NCBI GenBank assembly: GCA_021555105.2
Contig: CP134604.1
Location: forward strand, 992,001 to 1,056,000
From: Thalassospiraceae bacterium LMO-JJ14
GTDB lineage: Bacteria > Pseudomonadota > Alphaproteobacteria > Rhodospirillales > Casp-alpha2
Direction of reading: 5' to 3'
Length of the DNA: 64,000 nt
Shown here: positions 1 through 7,918 of the stretch, in pieces
How positions within the stretch are numbered: the stretch's first letter is position 1
Layout: each line of letters begins with the position of its first letter
The notes under the pieces: generated by a model
What the model saw: only the letters and a program-made list of their open reading frames with translations
What the model was told of the DNA's origin: nothing
Databases searched by the model: none
Position numbers and translations under genes: made by a program

Positions 1-255
1 AGCCATGTGCCGCATGAGGTGATGGGGATCCTGAAAGACAAGGAAATCCTGGTCGGCTCCATCAACGTCGCGACCGAGGAGATCGAGACGCCGGAGAAGG
101 TCTGCGCCACGCTGACGGCGGCGGCCGAGTTCGTCGATCCGGAACGCATCATCGCGTGTACCAACTGCGGCATGGCGCCGCTGCCCAGGCACGTCGCCGA
201 AGGCAAGCTGAAGGCGCTGGGTGCCGGTGCGGAACTTTTCAGGAAGTCGCTCTAG
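1..255 (+). CDS. MetE-like cobalamin-independent methionine synthase family, C-terminal end (partial)
   Basis: Only the last 84 residues are in the window; the frame is open from base 1 and ends in TAG. The tail reads as the final part of the UROD/MetE-like barrel: a stretch resembling VGSINVATEEIETPEKV, then CTNCGMAPLP, where the NCG cysteine matches the zinc-binding cysteine of MetE-type enzymes that activates homocysteine or another thiol. Whether it is true MetE or a short archaeal-type MetE homologue acting on another methyl donor cannot be told from the tail. It converges on terC across a repeat-rich gap. Confidence 0.75.
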   Translation, partial: SHVPHEVMGILKDKEILVGSINVATEEIETPEKVCATLTAAAEFVDPERIIACTNCGMAPLPRHVAEGKLKALGAGAELFRKSL

Positions 256-274
256 GGGTCAGCTTGCTCTCGCC

Positions 275-362
275 ATTCCGGCGACCGCCGGAATCCAGGG
301 CAAAGCGTGCCCCTGCATCCGGCGAGCCGAAATGTATCCCTGGGCCCCGGCCTGCGCCGGGG
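275..362. repeat. GC-rich extragenic palindromic repeat between convergent genes
   Basis: Two perfect inverted repeats lie side by side. The first is ATTCCGGCG, 2 bases, CGCCGGAAT (275-294). The second is CCCCGGC, 4 bases, GCCGGGG (345-362), followed by TGACG. This pattern, with ATTCCGG and GCGCCGG arms next to a TGACG tail, is like the short dispersed repeats seen in many proteobacteria. It could also act as a bidirectional terminator for the MetE-like gene and terC. Confidence 0.6.
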
Positions 363-383
363 TGACGACGTAAGGGGATCGCC

Positions 384-1136
384 TTACGCGGCACCCTCGG
401 CCTTCAGTTTTCGGCGGCGCCGGCGCGACAGCATGTTCAGCCCCTCGACGAATCCTGAAAACGCCATCGCCGCGTAGATGTAGCCCTTGGGGACGTGGAA
501 GCCGAGGCCGTCGGCGATCAGCGTCATGCCGATCATCATCAGAAAGCCCAGCGCCAGCATGACGATGGTCGGGTTGTCTGCGATGAATTTCGACAACGGA
601 TCGGCGGCGACCAGCATCGCCATGACGGCGATGATCACGGCAATGATCATCACCGGCAGGTGGGTCGTCATGCCGACGGCGGTGATGATGCTGTCCACGG
701 AAAAGACCATGTCGAGCAGCAATATCTGCACAATGGCGGCATTGAACGCCATGCCGGCGGCGCCCTTGTTGAAGATATCGGGCTCCGGGTCCGGATCGAC
801 GTTGTGGTGAATCTCCTTGGTCGCCTTCCACACCAGAAACAGGCCGCCCGCGAGCAGGATCAGATCGCGCCATGAAAAGCCGTGCGCGAAAATTTCGAGC
901 ACCGGATCTGTAAGGCCGACGATAATGCTCAGCGTGCCGAGCAGGATCAGGCGCAATACCAGCGCCAGGCTGATGCCGATGCGCCGCGCCTTCGGTTGCT
1001 GATCGACCGGCAGCTTGTTTGTCAGGATCGAAATGAAGACGAGGTTGTCGATGCCGAGGACGATTTCCATGACGATCAGCGTGACGAGCGCGATCCATGC
1101 TTCGGGGGTTGCGGCGAGGGTTAACAGATGCTCCAT
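384..1136 (-). CDS. TerC family integral membrane protein
   Basis: A 250-residue hydrophobic protein with about seven membrane segments. The N-terminal half carries the TerC signature [15 protein letters not shown] and the second repeat carries [17 protein letters not shown]; the paired acidic residues in these segments are the hallmark of the family. TerC proteins are linked to tellurite resistance and to metal (manganese) export or metalation of secreted proteins. Length is normal for the single-domain form. The short charged tail ends in Arg/Lys-rich residues, typical of a cytosolic C-terminus. It is divergent from the HugZ-like gene; no ter operon partners are nearby. Confidence 0.9.
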   Translation of the reverse strand: MEHLLTLAATPEAWIALVTLIVMEIVLGIDNLVFISILTNKLPVDQQPKARRIGISLALVLRLILLGTLSIIVGLTDPVLEIFAHGFSWRDLILLAGGLFLVWKATKEIHHNVDPDPEPDIFNKGAAGMAFNAAIVQILLLDMVFSVDSIITAVGMTTHLPVMIIAVIIAVMAMLVAADPLSKFIADNPTIVMLALGFLMMIGMTLIADGLGFHVPKGYIYAAMAFSGFVEGLNMLSRRRRRKLKAEGAA

Positions 1137-1316
1137 GGCACCTCTCCGGTTTGCTGGTGGTTATGCGTGATCGTAGGGCGTCAGATCAGCACTCCGCACG
1201 GGCGGGGTCAATGGGCGCGGCATGCCGTGAGATACCCGTTCTTCGATCCGATCGTGATTTCTTGACGCCGGGGGGCGCGCTCCGCAAAGTCCACTGGAAC
1301 GTTTCGGAGGCATATC

Positions 1317-2027
1317 ATGACGGCACGCAGAAACGCAGATATCTCGAGGCTTCTGACCCGCAGACGCGGCGTCGGCATGCTGTCGACGGTCATGGCCGAC
1401 GGTGCGCCATACGGATCGCTCGTCACCTATGCCTGCGATCATCAGGGACAGCCGCTGTTTTTGTTCTCGGGGCTTTCGGATCACACCAAGAATCTGGCCG
1501 GCGACAGCCGCGCCGCGCTTTTGGTTGAAAATGCCGCCAGGAACCGTAACCCGCAGACCGGCCCGCGCCTGACATTGATGGGCAAGATCACACGCGACAA
1601 AAAGCCGGAAACCCGCGCACGCTTCCTCGCCCGCCATCCCGATGCGGCGCTTTATGCGGGGTTCGGCGATTTCGGCTTTTACCGCATGTCGGTGGAGCGT
1701 GCGCACTACGTCGGCGGCTTTGCCCGCGCCGTCTGGTTCGAGGCGAAGCACATCCTGACCCCGAAAAAAACGGCCGCCGAGATGGCGTCGATCGAGGCCG
1801 GGGTCATCGCCCATATGAACGCCGATCATCCGGATGCCGTGCAGGCGTATTGCGAGTCGCTGCTTGGACGAAAACCGGGCGAATGGCGGATAACGGGGGC
1901 GGATTCGGATGGTCTCGACCTGATGGCCGACGGCCGCTATGCGCGTCTCGAATATGACAATCCTGTAACAGATTCAACGACCTGCCGCAGTGCACTCGTG
2001 ACGCTGGCCGAACGGGCCAGAAAATAA
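1317..2027 (+). CDS. HugZ-like pyridoxamine-phosphate-oxidase-fold protein with DUF2470 domain
   Basis: This 236-residue protein has an N-terminal split-barrel flavin-binding-like domain (about residues 5-150; note the start RRGVGMLSTVMADGAPYGS) and a C-terminal DUF2470 domain (about 160-233) with the motif IAHMNADHPDAV. The combination is that of HugZ/HutZ-type haem-utilisation proteins and of plant chloroplast relatives. Haem degradation is therefore possible but not shown, since no haem-uptake genes are adjacent. The start ATG follows a CGGAGG site. The C-terminal His and Asp residues of DUF2470 are intact. Confidence 0.85.
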   Translation: MTARRNADISRLLTRRRGVGMLSTVMADGAPYGSLVTYACDHQGQPLFLFSGLSDHTKNLAGDSRAALLVENAARNRNPQTGPRLTLMGKITRDKKPETRARFLARHPDAALYAGFGDFGFYRMSVERAHYVGGFARAVWFEAKHILTPKKTAAEMASIEAGVIAHMNADHPDAVQAYCESLLGRKPGEWRITGADSDGLDLMADGRYARLEYDNPVTDSTTCRSALVTLAERARK

Positions 2028-2051
2028 TCCCAAAAAAAGCCCGGAAACCCG

Positions 2052-2086
2052 CCACTTTGTCTTGATTCCACATAACCACTTTGTCT
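2052..2086 (+). promoter_or_regulatory. Direct repeat CCACTTTGTCT upstream of pckA
   Basis: The 11-base word CCACTTTGTCT occurs at 2052-2062 and again, identical, at 2076-2086, a period of 24 bases (about two helical turns). It ends 69 bases before the pckA start. Same-face direct repeats are typical of response-regulator or activator sites, so this is a candidate control site for gluconeogenesis. The binding protein is unknown. Confidence 0.45.
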
Positions 2087-2155
2087 AAGTTCGCCGCCTT
2101 CGGGTGGACATCAGGCGGCAGGTGCATAGACCGCTGAAATAGGAGCGAGGAAACG

Positions 2156-3763
2156 TTGCAGAACATCGGTCATCGAGTAAGCCGGAACGGGCTTGATCAA
2201 CAAGGCTTGGGCAAGGTTGCCAACGCCTTTTGGAATTTTTCGGCACCGCGTTTGAGCGAAGAAGCGATTCGCCGGGGTGAAGTTCACCTGGGTCAGGGCG
2301 GCTCTTTGCTGGCGCTGACCGGCAGCCACAGCGGACGGTCCCCGAATGACCGTTTCGTGGTCGAGGAAGATGAAACCAAGGACCAGATCTGGTGGGGCGA
2401 CGTCAACCGCCCGATGTCGGAGGAAAATTTCGAGAAGCTTCTGACCAAGATGCAGCGTCATTATGAAGGCCGCGATGCCTTCGTGCAGGACTGCTACGCT
2501 GGCGCCGACCCGAGCTACCGCCTGCCGGTACGGATCGTCACCGAAAACGCCTGGCACAATCTGTTCGCGCGCAACATGTTCATTCAGCCCGCCGACAGCG
2601 AGCTTGAGGATTTCGCGCCACAGTTCACCGTGATCCAGGCGCCGAGCGTGACCGCCGATCCCGCGACGGACGGCACGACATCGGAAACCTTCATCGTCCT
2701 CAACCTGAAGCGCCGCATCGTGATCGTCGGCGGCTCGGGTTATGCCGGCGAGATCAAGAAGTCGATCTTCTCGGTCATGAACTTCCTGATGCCGCCCAAG
2801 GATGTGCTGCCGATGCATTGCTCGGCCAACATGGGCCCGAACGGCGACACGGCCATCTTCTTCGGCCTGTCGGGCACCGGTAAAACGACGCTCAGCGCCG
2901 ACAGCTCGCGCACGCTCATCGGCGACGACGAGCATGGCTGGAGCCCGGAAGGCATCTTCAACTTCGAAGGCGGCTGCTATGCCAAGTCGATTAACCTGAC
3001 GGCCGAAACCGAACCGGAAATCTTCGCCACGGCGTCCCGCTTCGGCACCATCGTCGAAAACGTGATGATGGACCCGCAGACCCGGTCATATGACTTCTTC
3101 GACACCACGCTGACCGAAAACGGCCGCCTGTCCTATGACGTATCGGAAATTCCGAACGCGTCGGCCGACGGCCGCGGCGGCCTGCCGCAGAATATCGTCA
3201 TGCTGACGTGCGATGCGTTCGGCGTTCTGCCGCCGATCAGCCAGCTCACGCCCGAACAGGCGATGTACCACTTCCTCAGCGGTTATACCGCCAAGGTTGC
3301 CGGGACCGAGCGCGGCCTCAAGGAGCCGGCGGCAACGTTCTCGACGTGCTTCGGCGCGCCGTTCATGCCGCGTCATCCGACCGTCTATGCGCAGTTGCTG
3401 CGCGACAAGATGGCGGCTTCGAACGCCAAGTGCTGGCTGGTCAACACCGGCTGGTCGGGCGGCGGTTACGGCGTCGGCGAGCGGATGCAGATCGCCTATA
3501 CCCGCACCATGCTGAACGCGGCGCTGGACGGCCGTCTGGCCCAGGGCTCATTCCGTCAGGACCCGAACTTCGGCGTTCTCGTGCCGGAAGCCTGCCCGGG
3601 GATTCCGGACGACGTGCTGAACCCGAAAAGCACATGGTCGGACGGTGCCGGCTACGATGCACAGGCACTGGACCTGCGTCAGCGTTTCGAGAATAACTTC
3701 ACGCAGTTCGAGCCGCACGTTGATGGAGAGGTCAAGGCTGCCGCGATTCGCGCCGCCGCCTGA
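2156..3763 (+). CDS. pckA: Phosphoenolpyruvate carboxykinase (ATP)
   Basis: Cytosolic enzyme that converts oxaloacetate and ATP to PEP, CO2 and ADP, the first committed step of gluconeogenesis. The 535-residue length is standard. Visible landmarks are the early TGSHSGRSPNDRFVV, the PEPCK-specific region with MHCSANMG, the P-loop GLSGTGKTTLSAD at about residues 237-249, and DDEHGW for the second metal and nucleotide site. The start is TTG, placed by AGGAGCGAGG just upstream. It is a single gene with its own terminator. Paired with malate synthase G elsewhere in the window, it fits growth on C2 or C4 substrates. Confidence 0.97.
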   Translation: MQNIGHRVSRNGLDQQGLGKVANAFWNFSAPRLSEEAIRRGEVHLGQGGSLLALTGSHSGRSPNDRFVVEEDETKDQIWWGDVNRPMSEENFEKLLTKMQRHYEGRDAFVQDCYAGADPSYRLPVRIVTENAWHNLFARNMFIQPADSELEDFAPQFTVIQAPSVTADPATDGTTSETFIVLNLKRRIVIVGGSGYAGEIKKSIFSVMNFLMPPKDVLPMHCSANMGPNGDTAIFFGLSGTGKTTLSADSSRTLIGDDEHGWSPEGIFNFEGGCYAKSINLTAETEPEIFATASRFGTIVENVMMDPQTRSYDFFDTTLTENGRLSYDVSEIPNASADGRGGLPQNIVMLTCDAFGVLPPISQLTPEQAMYHFLSGYTAKVAGTERGLKEPAATFSTCFGAPFMPRHPTVYAQLLRDKMAASNAKCWLVNTGWSGGGYGVGERMQIAYTRTMLNAALDGRLAQGSFRQDPNFGVLVPEACPGIPDDVLNPKSTWSDGAGYDAQALDLRQRFENNFTQFEPHVDGEVKAAAIRAAA

Positions 3764-3784
3764 TCCGGTTTCGACACCGCTTTC

Positions 3785-3817
3785 AAAAGGCCGGTTCCGA
3801 AAGGAGCCGGCCTTTTT
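3785..3817 (+). terminator. Rho-independent terminator after pckA
   Basis: Stem AAAAGGCCGG (3785-3794) pairs with CCGGCCTTTT (3807-3816) around a 12-base loop, running directly into a T-run. It lies 22 bases after the pckA stop codon. Confidence 0.85.
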
Positions 3818-3872
3818 GCTGCGCTCCTTATGCGGGTGCGGTTGCACATGTCTGGTGTGTATGGGATCGTTT

Positions 3873-3900
3873 TTGTAATCGGGCGGTCAGTCCCTATATG
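3873..3900 (+). promoter_or_regulatory. Predicted sigma-70 promoter of the NMT1/THI5-like gene
   Basis: TTGTAA (3873-3878) and TATATG (3895-3900) are separated by 16 bases, which predicts transcription start near 3907. The gene start follows at 3948 with a GGGAGGG ribosome site. Confidence 0.45.
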
Positions 3901-3904
3901 CATT

Positions 3905-3920
3905 TTAGGTCAATACCTAA
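3905..3920. promoter_or_regulatory. Perfect palindrome TTAGGT-N4-ACCTAA over the predicted start site (operator candidate)
   Basis: TTAGGT (3905-3910), CAAT, ACCTAA (3915-3920) is a perfect 6-4-6 inverted repeat. It begins five bases after the predicted -10 box, so a protein bound here would block transcription. No regulator gene is adjacent, so the repressor would act in trans. Confidence 0.5.
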
Positions 3921-3947
3921 GACAAATACCCATGGGAGGGTTCACGC

Positions 3948-4838
3948 GTGACGAAAATCAATATTCAATTCACCCTGTTTTCGGCGTTCTATTCGCCGCT
4001 CATTTCCACCATGTCCGGCGGTTTTCTGGAGGCCGAAGGCCTGGAGCCGAACTGGTCGATTTCCCCGGTCGGCAAATCGGCCATCGAATCCCTGCTCGAC
4101 GGCAGCGCACATGTGGTACAAACGGCACCGAGCCAGTCGTTCAACTGGCTCAAGAAAGGCGAAGAGCCGCCGTTCAAGCATTTCGCGCAAATCAACGAGA
4201 TGGATGGTTTCTTCATCACCGGGCGCGAAGCGGACGACAATTTCACCTGGGATAAGCTTGAAGGCGCCGAGGTCGTGATGTTCAAGGCCGGTCAGCCGAA
4301 CGCCATGTTCCGCTATGCCTGTCACAAAGCGGGCATCGATTACGACAAGATCATCCCGGTGACACCCGGCGGTGCGGGCGATATCGACAAGGCGTTCCGC
4401 GACGGCCAGGGCCAGTATGTGCAGCAACAGGGGCCGTTCCCGCAGCAACTTGAAGCCGACGGCGTCGGCCATGTGGTCGCACAGGTCGGCCCGATGATCG
4501 GCCCGAACGCATTCTCAAGCCTGGCGGCGACGCCGGCATGGCTTGAAACCGATATGGCCAAGGCCTTCATGCGGGCGTACCGGAAAACCCGCCAGTACAT
4601 GAACGACACACCCGCCGCCGAGATCGCCAAGGCGGAAAAGCCGTATTTCCCGGATATCGACGAAGCGGTGCTCGCCGACTGTATCGGCACCTATCAAAAA
4701 CTGGGCTGCTGGGCGCCGCATCCGGAAATCACCCGCGAAGCCTTCGAGGTGGCGATCGATGTCTTTATTCATGCCGGCGCGATTACCGAGCGCTATCCTT
4801 ATGAGGCGGCGATTGCACAACCGCCGTCAACGGATTGA
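3948..4838 (+). CDS. NMT1/THI5-like substrate-binding protein without a signal peptide (orphan)
   Basis: A 296-residue protein with the fold pattern of SsuA/ThiY-type binding proteins of ABC transporters: a short first strand, then FYSPLISTMSGGFLEAEGLEP, a segment like DGSAHVVQTAPSQS for the ligand hinge, and later helices typical of the family. It starts at GTG after GGGAGGG and has no hydrophobic leader or lipobox, so it should stay in the cytosol unless exported by another route. No permease or ATPase gene is near. The ligand is unknown; pyrimidine-like or aromatic compounds are family precedents only. Its own promoter and operator suggest ligand-responsive expression. Confidence 0.75.
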   Translation: MTKINIQFTLFSAFYSPLISTMSGGFLEAEGLEPNWSISPVGKSAIESLLDGSAHVVQTAPSQSFNWLKKGEEPPFKHFAQINEMDGFFITGREADDNFTWDKLEGAEVVMFKAGQPNAMFRYACHKAGIDYDKIIPVTPGGAGDIDKAFRDGQGQYVQQQGPFPQQLEADGVGHVVAQVGPMIGPNAFSSLAATPAWLETDMAKAFMRAYRKTRQYMNDTPAAEIAKAEKPYFPDIDEAVLADCIGTYQKLGCWAPHPEITREAFEVAIDVFIHAGAITERYPYEAAIAQPPSTD

Positions 4839-4966
4839 GGGAGCCTGGCTGCCGCCGGCAACCTGCAATTAAGTGCTGGATAAAATAAGGGGAAGTCCTA
4901 TCTTGGCCAGCAAGGGCAGGGCGGCTATCATCGCTCAGCTTGGGGGTCCTTGAGGGAAGGAAACGG

Positions 4967-7042
4967 ATGCTCTGTCACGTTCTGGCCGAAGAGGGTGCTC
5001 GGACCTGGCTTGCTTTTCGCCGTCCGGTGGCATCGGCCAATGGATCGCGTTTCTGCAGCCATTATGTGGTCTGCTCCGATGATCAGGCGATTCTGATCGA
5101 TCCGGGCGGGACGGCAGACTTCGGCCCGCTTCTGGCGGCCATCTCAGATAACATCTCCCTCGACAAGATTGTCGGCATCGTCATCACGGAATCGGGCGCG
5201 CACACAGCCGGATCCGTCGGCATGTGGGCGGAAGCTCTCGGCTACGACCTGACGATCCATGTCCCCGAGCTGATTGCAGCGGATCTTCTGCATATCGATG
5301 CCGCGTTGAATATAGAGACGATTTCCGAGAACGGTGGCGAGATCCCCATGTCGGACGGGTCGGGTCTGCACCTGATGCCGGCGCCGTATCTGCCGACGGC
5401 CGCATCGATGTCGCTATATGATCCGGTGGCACGGGTCCTTTATTCAAGCGATATCGGTACCGCCGAAGGCAAGTGGATGGATGATGCAACGCCCTTCTGT
5501 GAGCAGTTCTCGCTGATCAGCCATGCCATGAACGCCTACCATCATACATGGCTGCCGTCACCGGCGGCTCGTGATGACTGGCTGGCCAGGATCGACGGTC
5601 TGTCCATCGATATTCTGGCGCCGCGCGCCGGGCCGTGTTTCCGTGCCAAGGACGTCGATCATTTCAAGCGCTGGCTGGCATCGATGGATATTGGTGTGCT
5701 GGTCGATCATCAGGCGCCGGCGTATCTGTCCGAGACAACCTATGCGCCGGAGCAGGGCCGCGAAGATTCGGATATCGTTATGGAGCCGCCGGCGGTTGTC
5801 GACGACGATGTGCCGTTCATGGATGCGATCGAACAAGCCGAACTGGGCATAGCCGACGATGACGACGAAGAAGAATACGTCGACATCGACGATGATGAAG
5901 TGTCGCGGCTTGTCGATGCGCTTGGCGTCGAAGAGGCCGAGGACGAGCATGTTGTCGAGGATATCGACGACTACAACGATGACGAGGAATTCGATATCGT
6001 CTACGTCGACGAGGACGGCAACGAGATCGATCCCAGCGAAATCGAGGACGACGAGATTATCGAGGAAGAGGAAGAGCTTGTCGGTAACGACGAGCAGCGA
6101 CTGGAATTCCCGCCGGGTCAGATGTACCGGCTGATTACGCGAAGCGACTTCGACGGCCTGGTGTGCGCGGTTCTGCTTGAGGAACTGGATCTGATCAACG
6201 ATATCCTGTTTGTGCACCCGAACCAGATGCAGGAAGGCGAGATCGAAGTTTCGGAAACCGACATCTCGACCAACCTGCCGTACACGCCCGGAATTTTTGC
6301 CGCCTTCGACCACCACCTGTCGGAGATCACGCGTCTCGGCAAACACTACGACAACCACATCATCGACCCGCTGGCACCGAGCGCGGCGCGCGTTGTGTAC
6401 AACTATTTCGGCGGTGAAAAGCGCTTCCCGACGATCTCGGCGGACATGATGGACGCCGTCGACAAGGGCGACGCGGCGCAGTTCAGCCAGGAAGAAGTGA
6501 TCAATGCCGAAGGCTGGCCGCTTTTGAACTTCATCATGGATTCCCGCACCGGCCTCGGCCGTTATCGCGGTTTCCGCGTGCCGAACTATGAACTGATGAT
6601 GTCGCTGATCGATTATTGCCGCAGATACGACATCGAGCAGATTCTCGAGCATCCGGACGTCAAGGAACGCGTCGAGCTGTACCGCGAGCACGAAGGTCCG
6701 GCAAAGGAACAGATCAAGCGCTGCACGACCGTGCACGGCAACCTTGCCGTGATCGATTACCGTGAAGAAGAAATGATCCACGTCGTCAACCGCTTCATGG
6801 TCTATGCGCTGTTCCCCGAGTGCAATATCTCGATGCACATCCTGTGGGGCCGGGGCGAGCAGAACACCGTCTTCGCCGTCGGCAAATCGATTTTCAACCG
6901 AACGTCGAACACCAACATCGGCGATCTGATGCTGACTTATGGCGGCGGCGGTCACCGCAACGCCGGGACCTGTCAGGCCGACAACATGTTGGCCGACGTT
7001 GTGCGCGATGCCCTGATCCAGCGCATCAACGCCGACGGGTAA
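4967..7042 (+). CDS. Fusion of a degenerate metallo-beta-lactamase-like domain, acidic linker and DHH-DHHA1 phosphoesterase
   Basis: A 691-residue protein. Residues 1 to about 255 resemble the MBL domain of flavodiiron proteins, but the HxExDH metal cluster is replaced (VITESGAHTAG) and the late His is lost (LAPRAGPCF). Residues about 275-380 are very rich in Asp and Glu and probably disordered. The C-terminal part is a DHH phosphoesterase: SDFDG (Asp394, Asp396), FDHHLSE (Asp448, His449, His450) and the DHHA1 motif GGGGH (659-663), all intact. DHH enzymes cut short RNAs, pApA, cyclic dinucleotides or polyphosphate; the substrate here is unknown. ATG 4967 is chosen over an upstream TTG (4940) because GGGAAGG precedes it by six bases. 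Confidence 0.85.
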   Translation: MLCHVLAEEGARTWLAFRRPVASANGSRFCSHYVVCSDDQAILIDPGGTADFGPLLAAISDNISLDKIVGIVITESGAHTAGSVGMWAEALGYDLTIHVPELIAADLLHIDAALNIETISENGGEIPMSDGSGLHLMPAPYLPTAASMSLYDPVARVLYSSDIGTAEGKWMDDATPFCEQFSLISHAMNAYHHTWLPSPAARDDWLARIDGLSIDILAPRAGPCFRAKDVDHFKRWLASMDIGVLVDHQAPAYLSETTYAPEQGREDSDIVMEPPAVVDDDVPFMDAIEQAELGIADDDDEEEYVDIDDDEVSRLVDALGVEEAEDEHVVEDIDDYNDDEEFDIVYVDEDGNEIDPSEIEDDEIIEEEEELVGNDEQRLEFPPGQMYRLITRSDFDGLVCAVLLEELDLINDILFVHPNQMQEGEIEVSETDISTNLPYTPGIFAAFDHHLSEITRLGKHYDNHIIDPLAPSAARVVYNYFGGEKRFPTISADMMDAVDKGDAAQFSQEEVINAEGWPLLNFIMDSRTGLGRYRGFRVPNYELMMSLIDYCRRYDIEQILEHPDVKERVELYREHEGPAKEQIKRCTTVHGNLAVIDYREEEMIHVVNRFMVYALFPECNISMHILWGRGEQNTVFAVGKSIFNRTSNTNIGDLMLTYGGGGHRNAGTCQADNMLADVVRDALIQRINADG

Positions 7043-7122
7043 TTTTCCGCTGTTCCGGATTCCGCGCTGCCGCCCGATCTTTATGGGTACCCGGCGCGAT
7101 ATCTGCGTGTTACCAATAAGCC

Positions 7123-7914
7123 ATGGATTTTCAGCTTAAGGACAAGACCGTTCTCGTTACCGGCGGCTCGCGCGGTATCGGCCGTGCGGTGGCGCTGACG
7201 CTGGCGGCGCAGGGCGCGCACGTGGCGATCTGCGGGCGCACACGCGAAAGCCTCGATGCCGCGTGCGCCGAGATCGAAGCGCTGGGCGTCAGGGCGTGGG
7301 GCTTTCAGGCCGACGTCAGCATCAACGAAGAGGTCGAGAAGCTGGTCGCCGATGCCGCCGCCGCGATGGGCGGGATCGACATACTCGTCAACAATGCGGT
7401 GACGTCGGTCAGTGCGCCGTTCGACCAGTTGACGGACAAGGAATTCCGCTATCACATCGACGTCAAGCTGATGGCCTATATCCGTATCGCGCGGCTGGCG
7501 CTCGATCACATGATTCCGCGGGGCGGTGGGCGGATCGTCAACATTGGCGGCATGACGGCCCGGATCGTCGCACCGCACCGCATGACCAACGGCGTCACCA
7601 ATGCCGGCGTCGCCAATTTCACGAAGCAGTTCTCAAGCTACGCGGCCAGGCACAACATCACCGTCAACTGCGTGCATCCCGGCTACACGGCGACCGAGCG
7701 GGTTACGCAGATATTTACCAAGGAAGCCGAGGAAGCGGGCATCGACCTGGACAAGGTCATCGCCAAACGCACCGGCGATATACCGCTCGGCAAGCTGATC
7801 CAGCCCGAGGACATTGCCCGTGCCGTGCTGTTTTTCTGCTCACCGTTGGCGGAGATGGTGACCGGTCAGTGCATTGCCGTCGACGGCGGGTCGGGCGAGT
7901 CGGTGAATTACTGA
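7123..7914 (+). CDS. SDR-family protein lacking the YxxxK catalytic pair
   Basis: Rossmann-fold protein of 263 residues with the cofactor motif TGGSRGIGRAV (about residues 13-23), ADVS, and a C-terminal VDGGSG, as in classical short-chain dehydrogenases. The active site is changed: where SerxnTyrxxxLys is expected the sequence reads NIGGMTA and then NGVTNAGVANFTK, so Tyr and Lys are both Asn and the Ser is missing. The NNAG motif is NNAV. It may bind NAD(P) and act as a hydratase, isomerase or non-catalytic partner. It converges on lysK with only four bases between stop codons. Confidence 0.8.
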   Translation: MDFQLKDKTVLVTGGSRGIGRAVALTLAAQGAHVAICGRTRESLDAACAEIEALGVRAWGFQADVSINEEVEKLVADAAAAMGGIDILVNNAVTSVSAPFDQLTDKEFRYHIDVKLMAYIRIARLALDHMIPRGGGRIVNIGGMTARIVAPHRMTNGVTNAGVANFTKQFSSYAARHNITVNCVHPGYTATERVTQIFTKEAEEAGIDLDKVIAKRTGDIPLGKLIQPEDIARAVLFFCSPLAEMVTGQCIAVDGGSGESVNY

Positions 7915-7918
7915 CGGC

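Noticed and set aside
5800-6105. Acidic linker of the DHH fusion as a sequencing error or low-complexity artefact
   Set aside because: It is in frame, uses mixed codons (GAT, GAC, GAA, GAG) and joins two recognisable domains, so it looks like true coding sequence.
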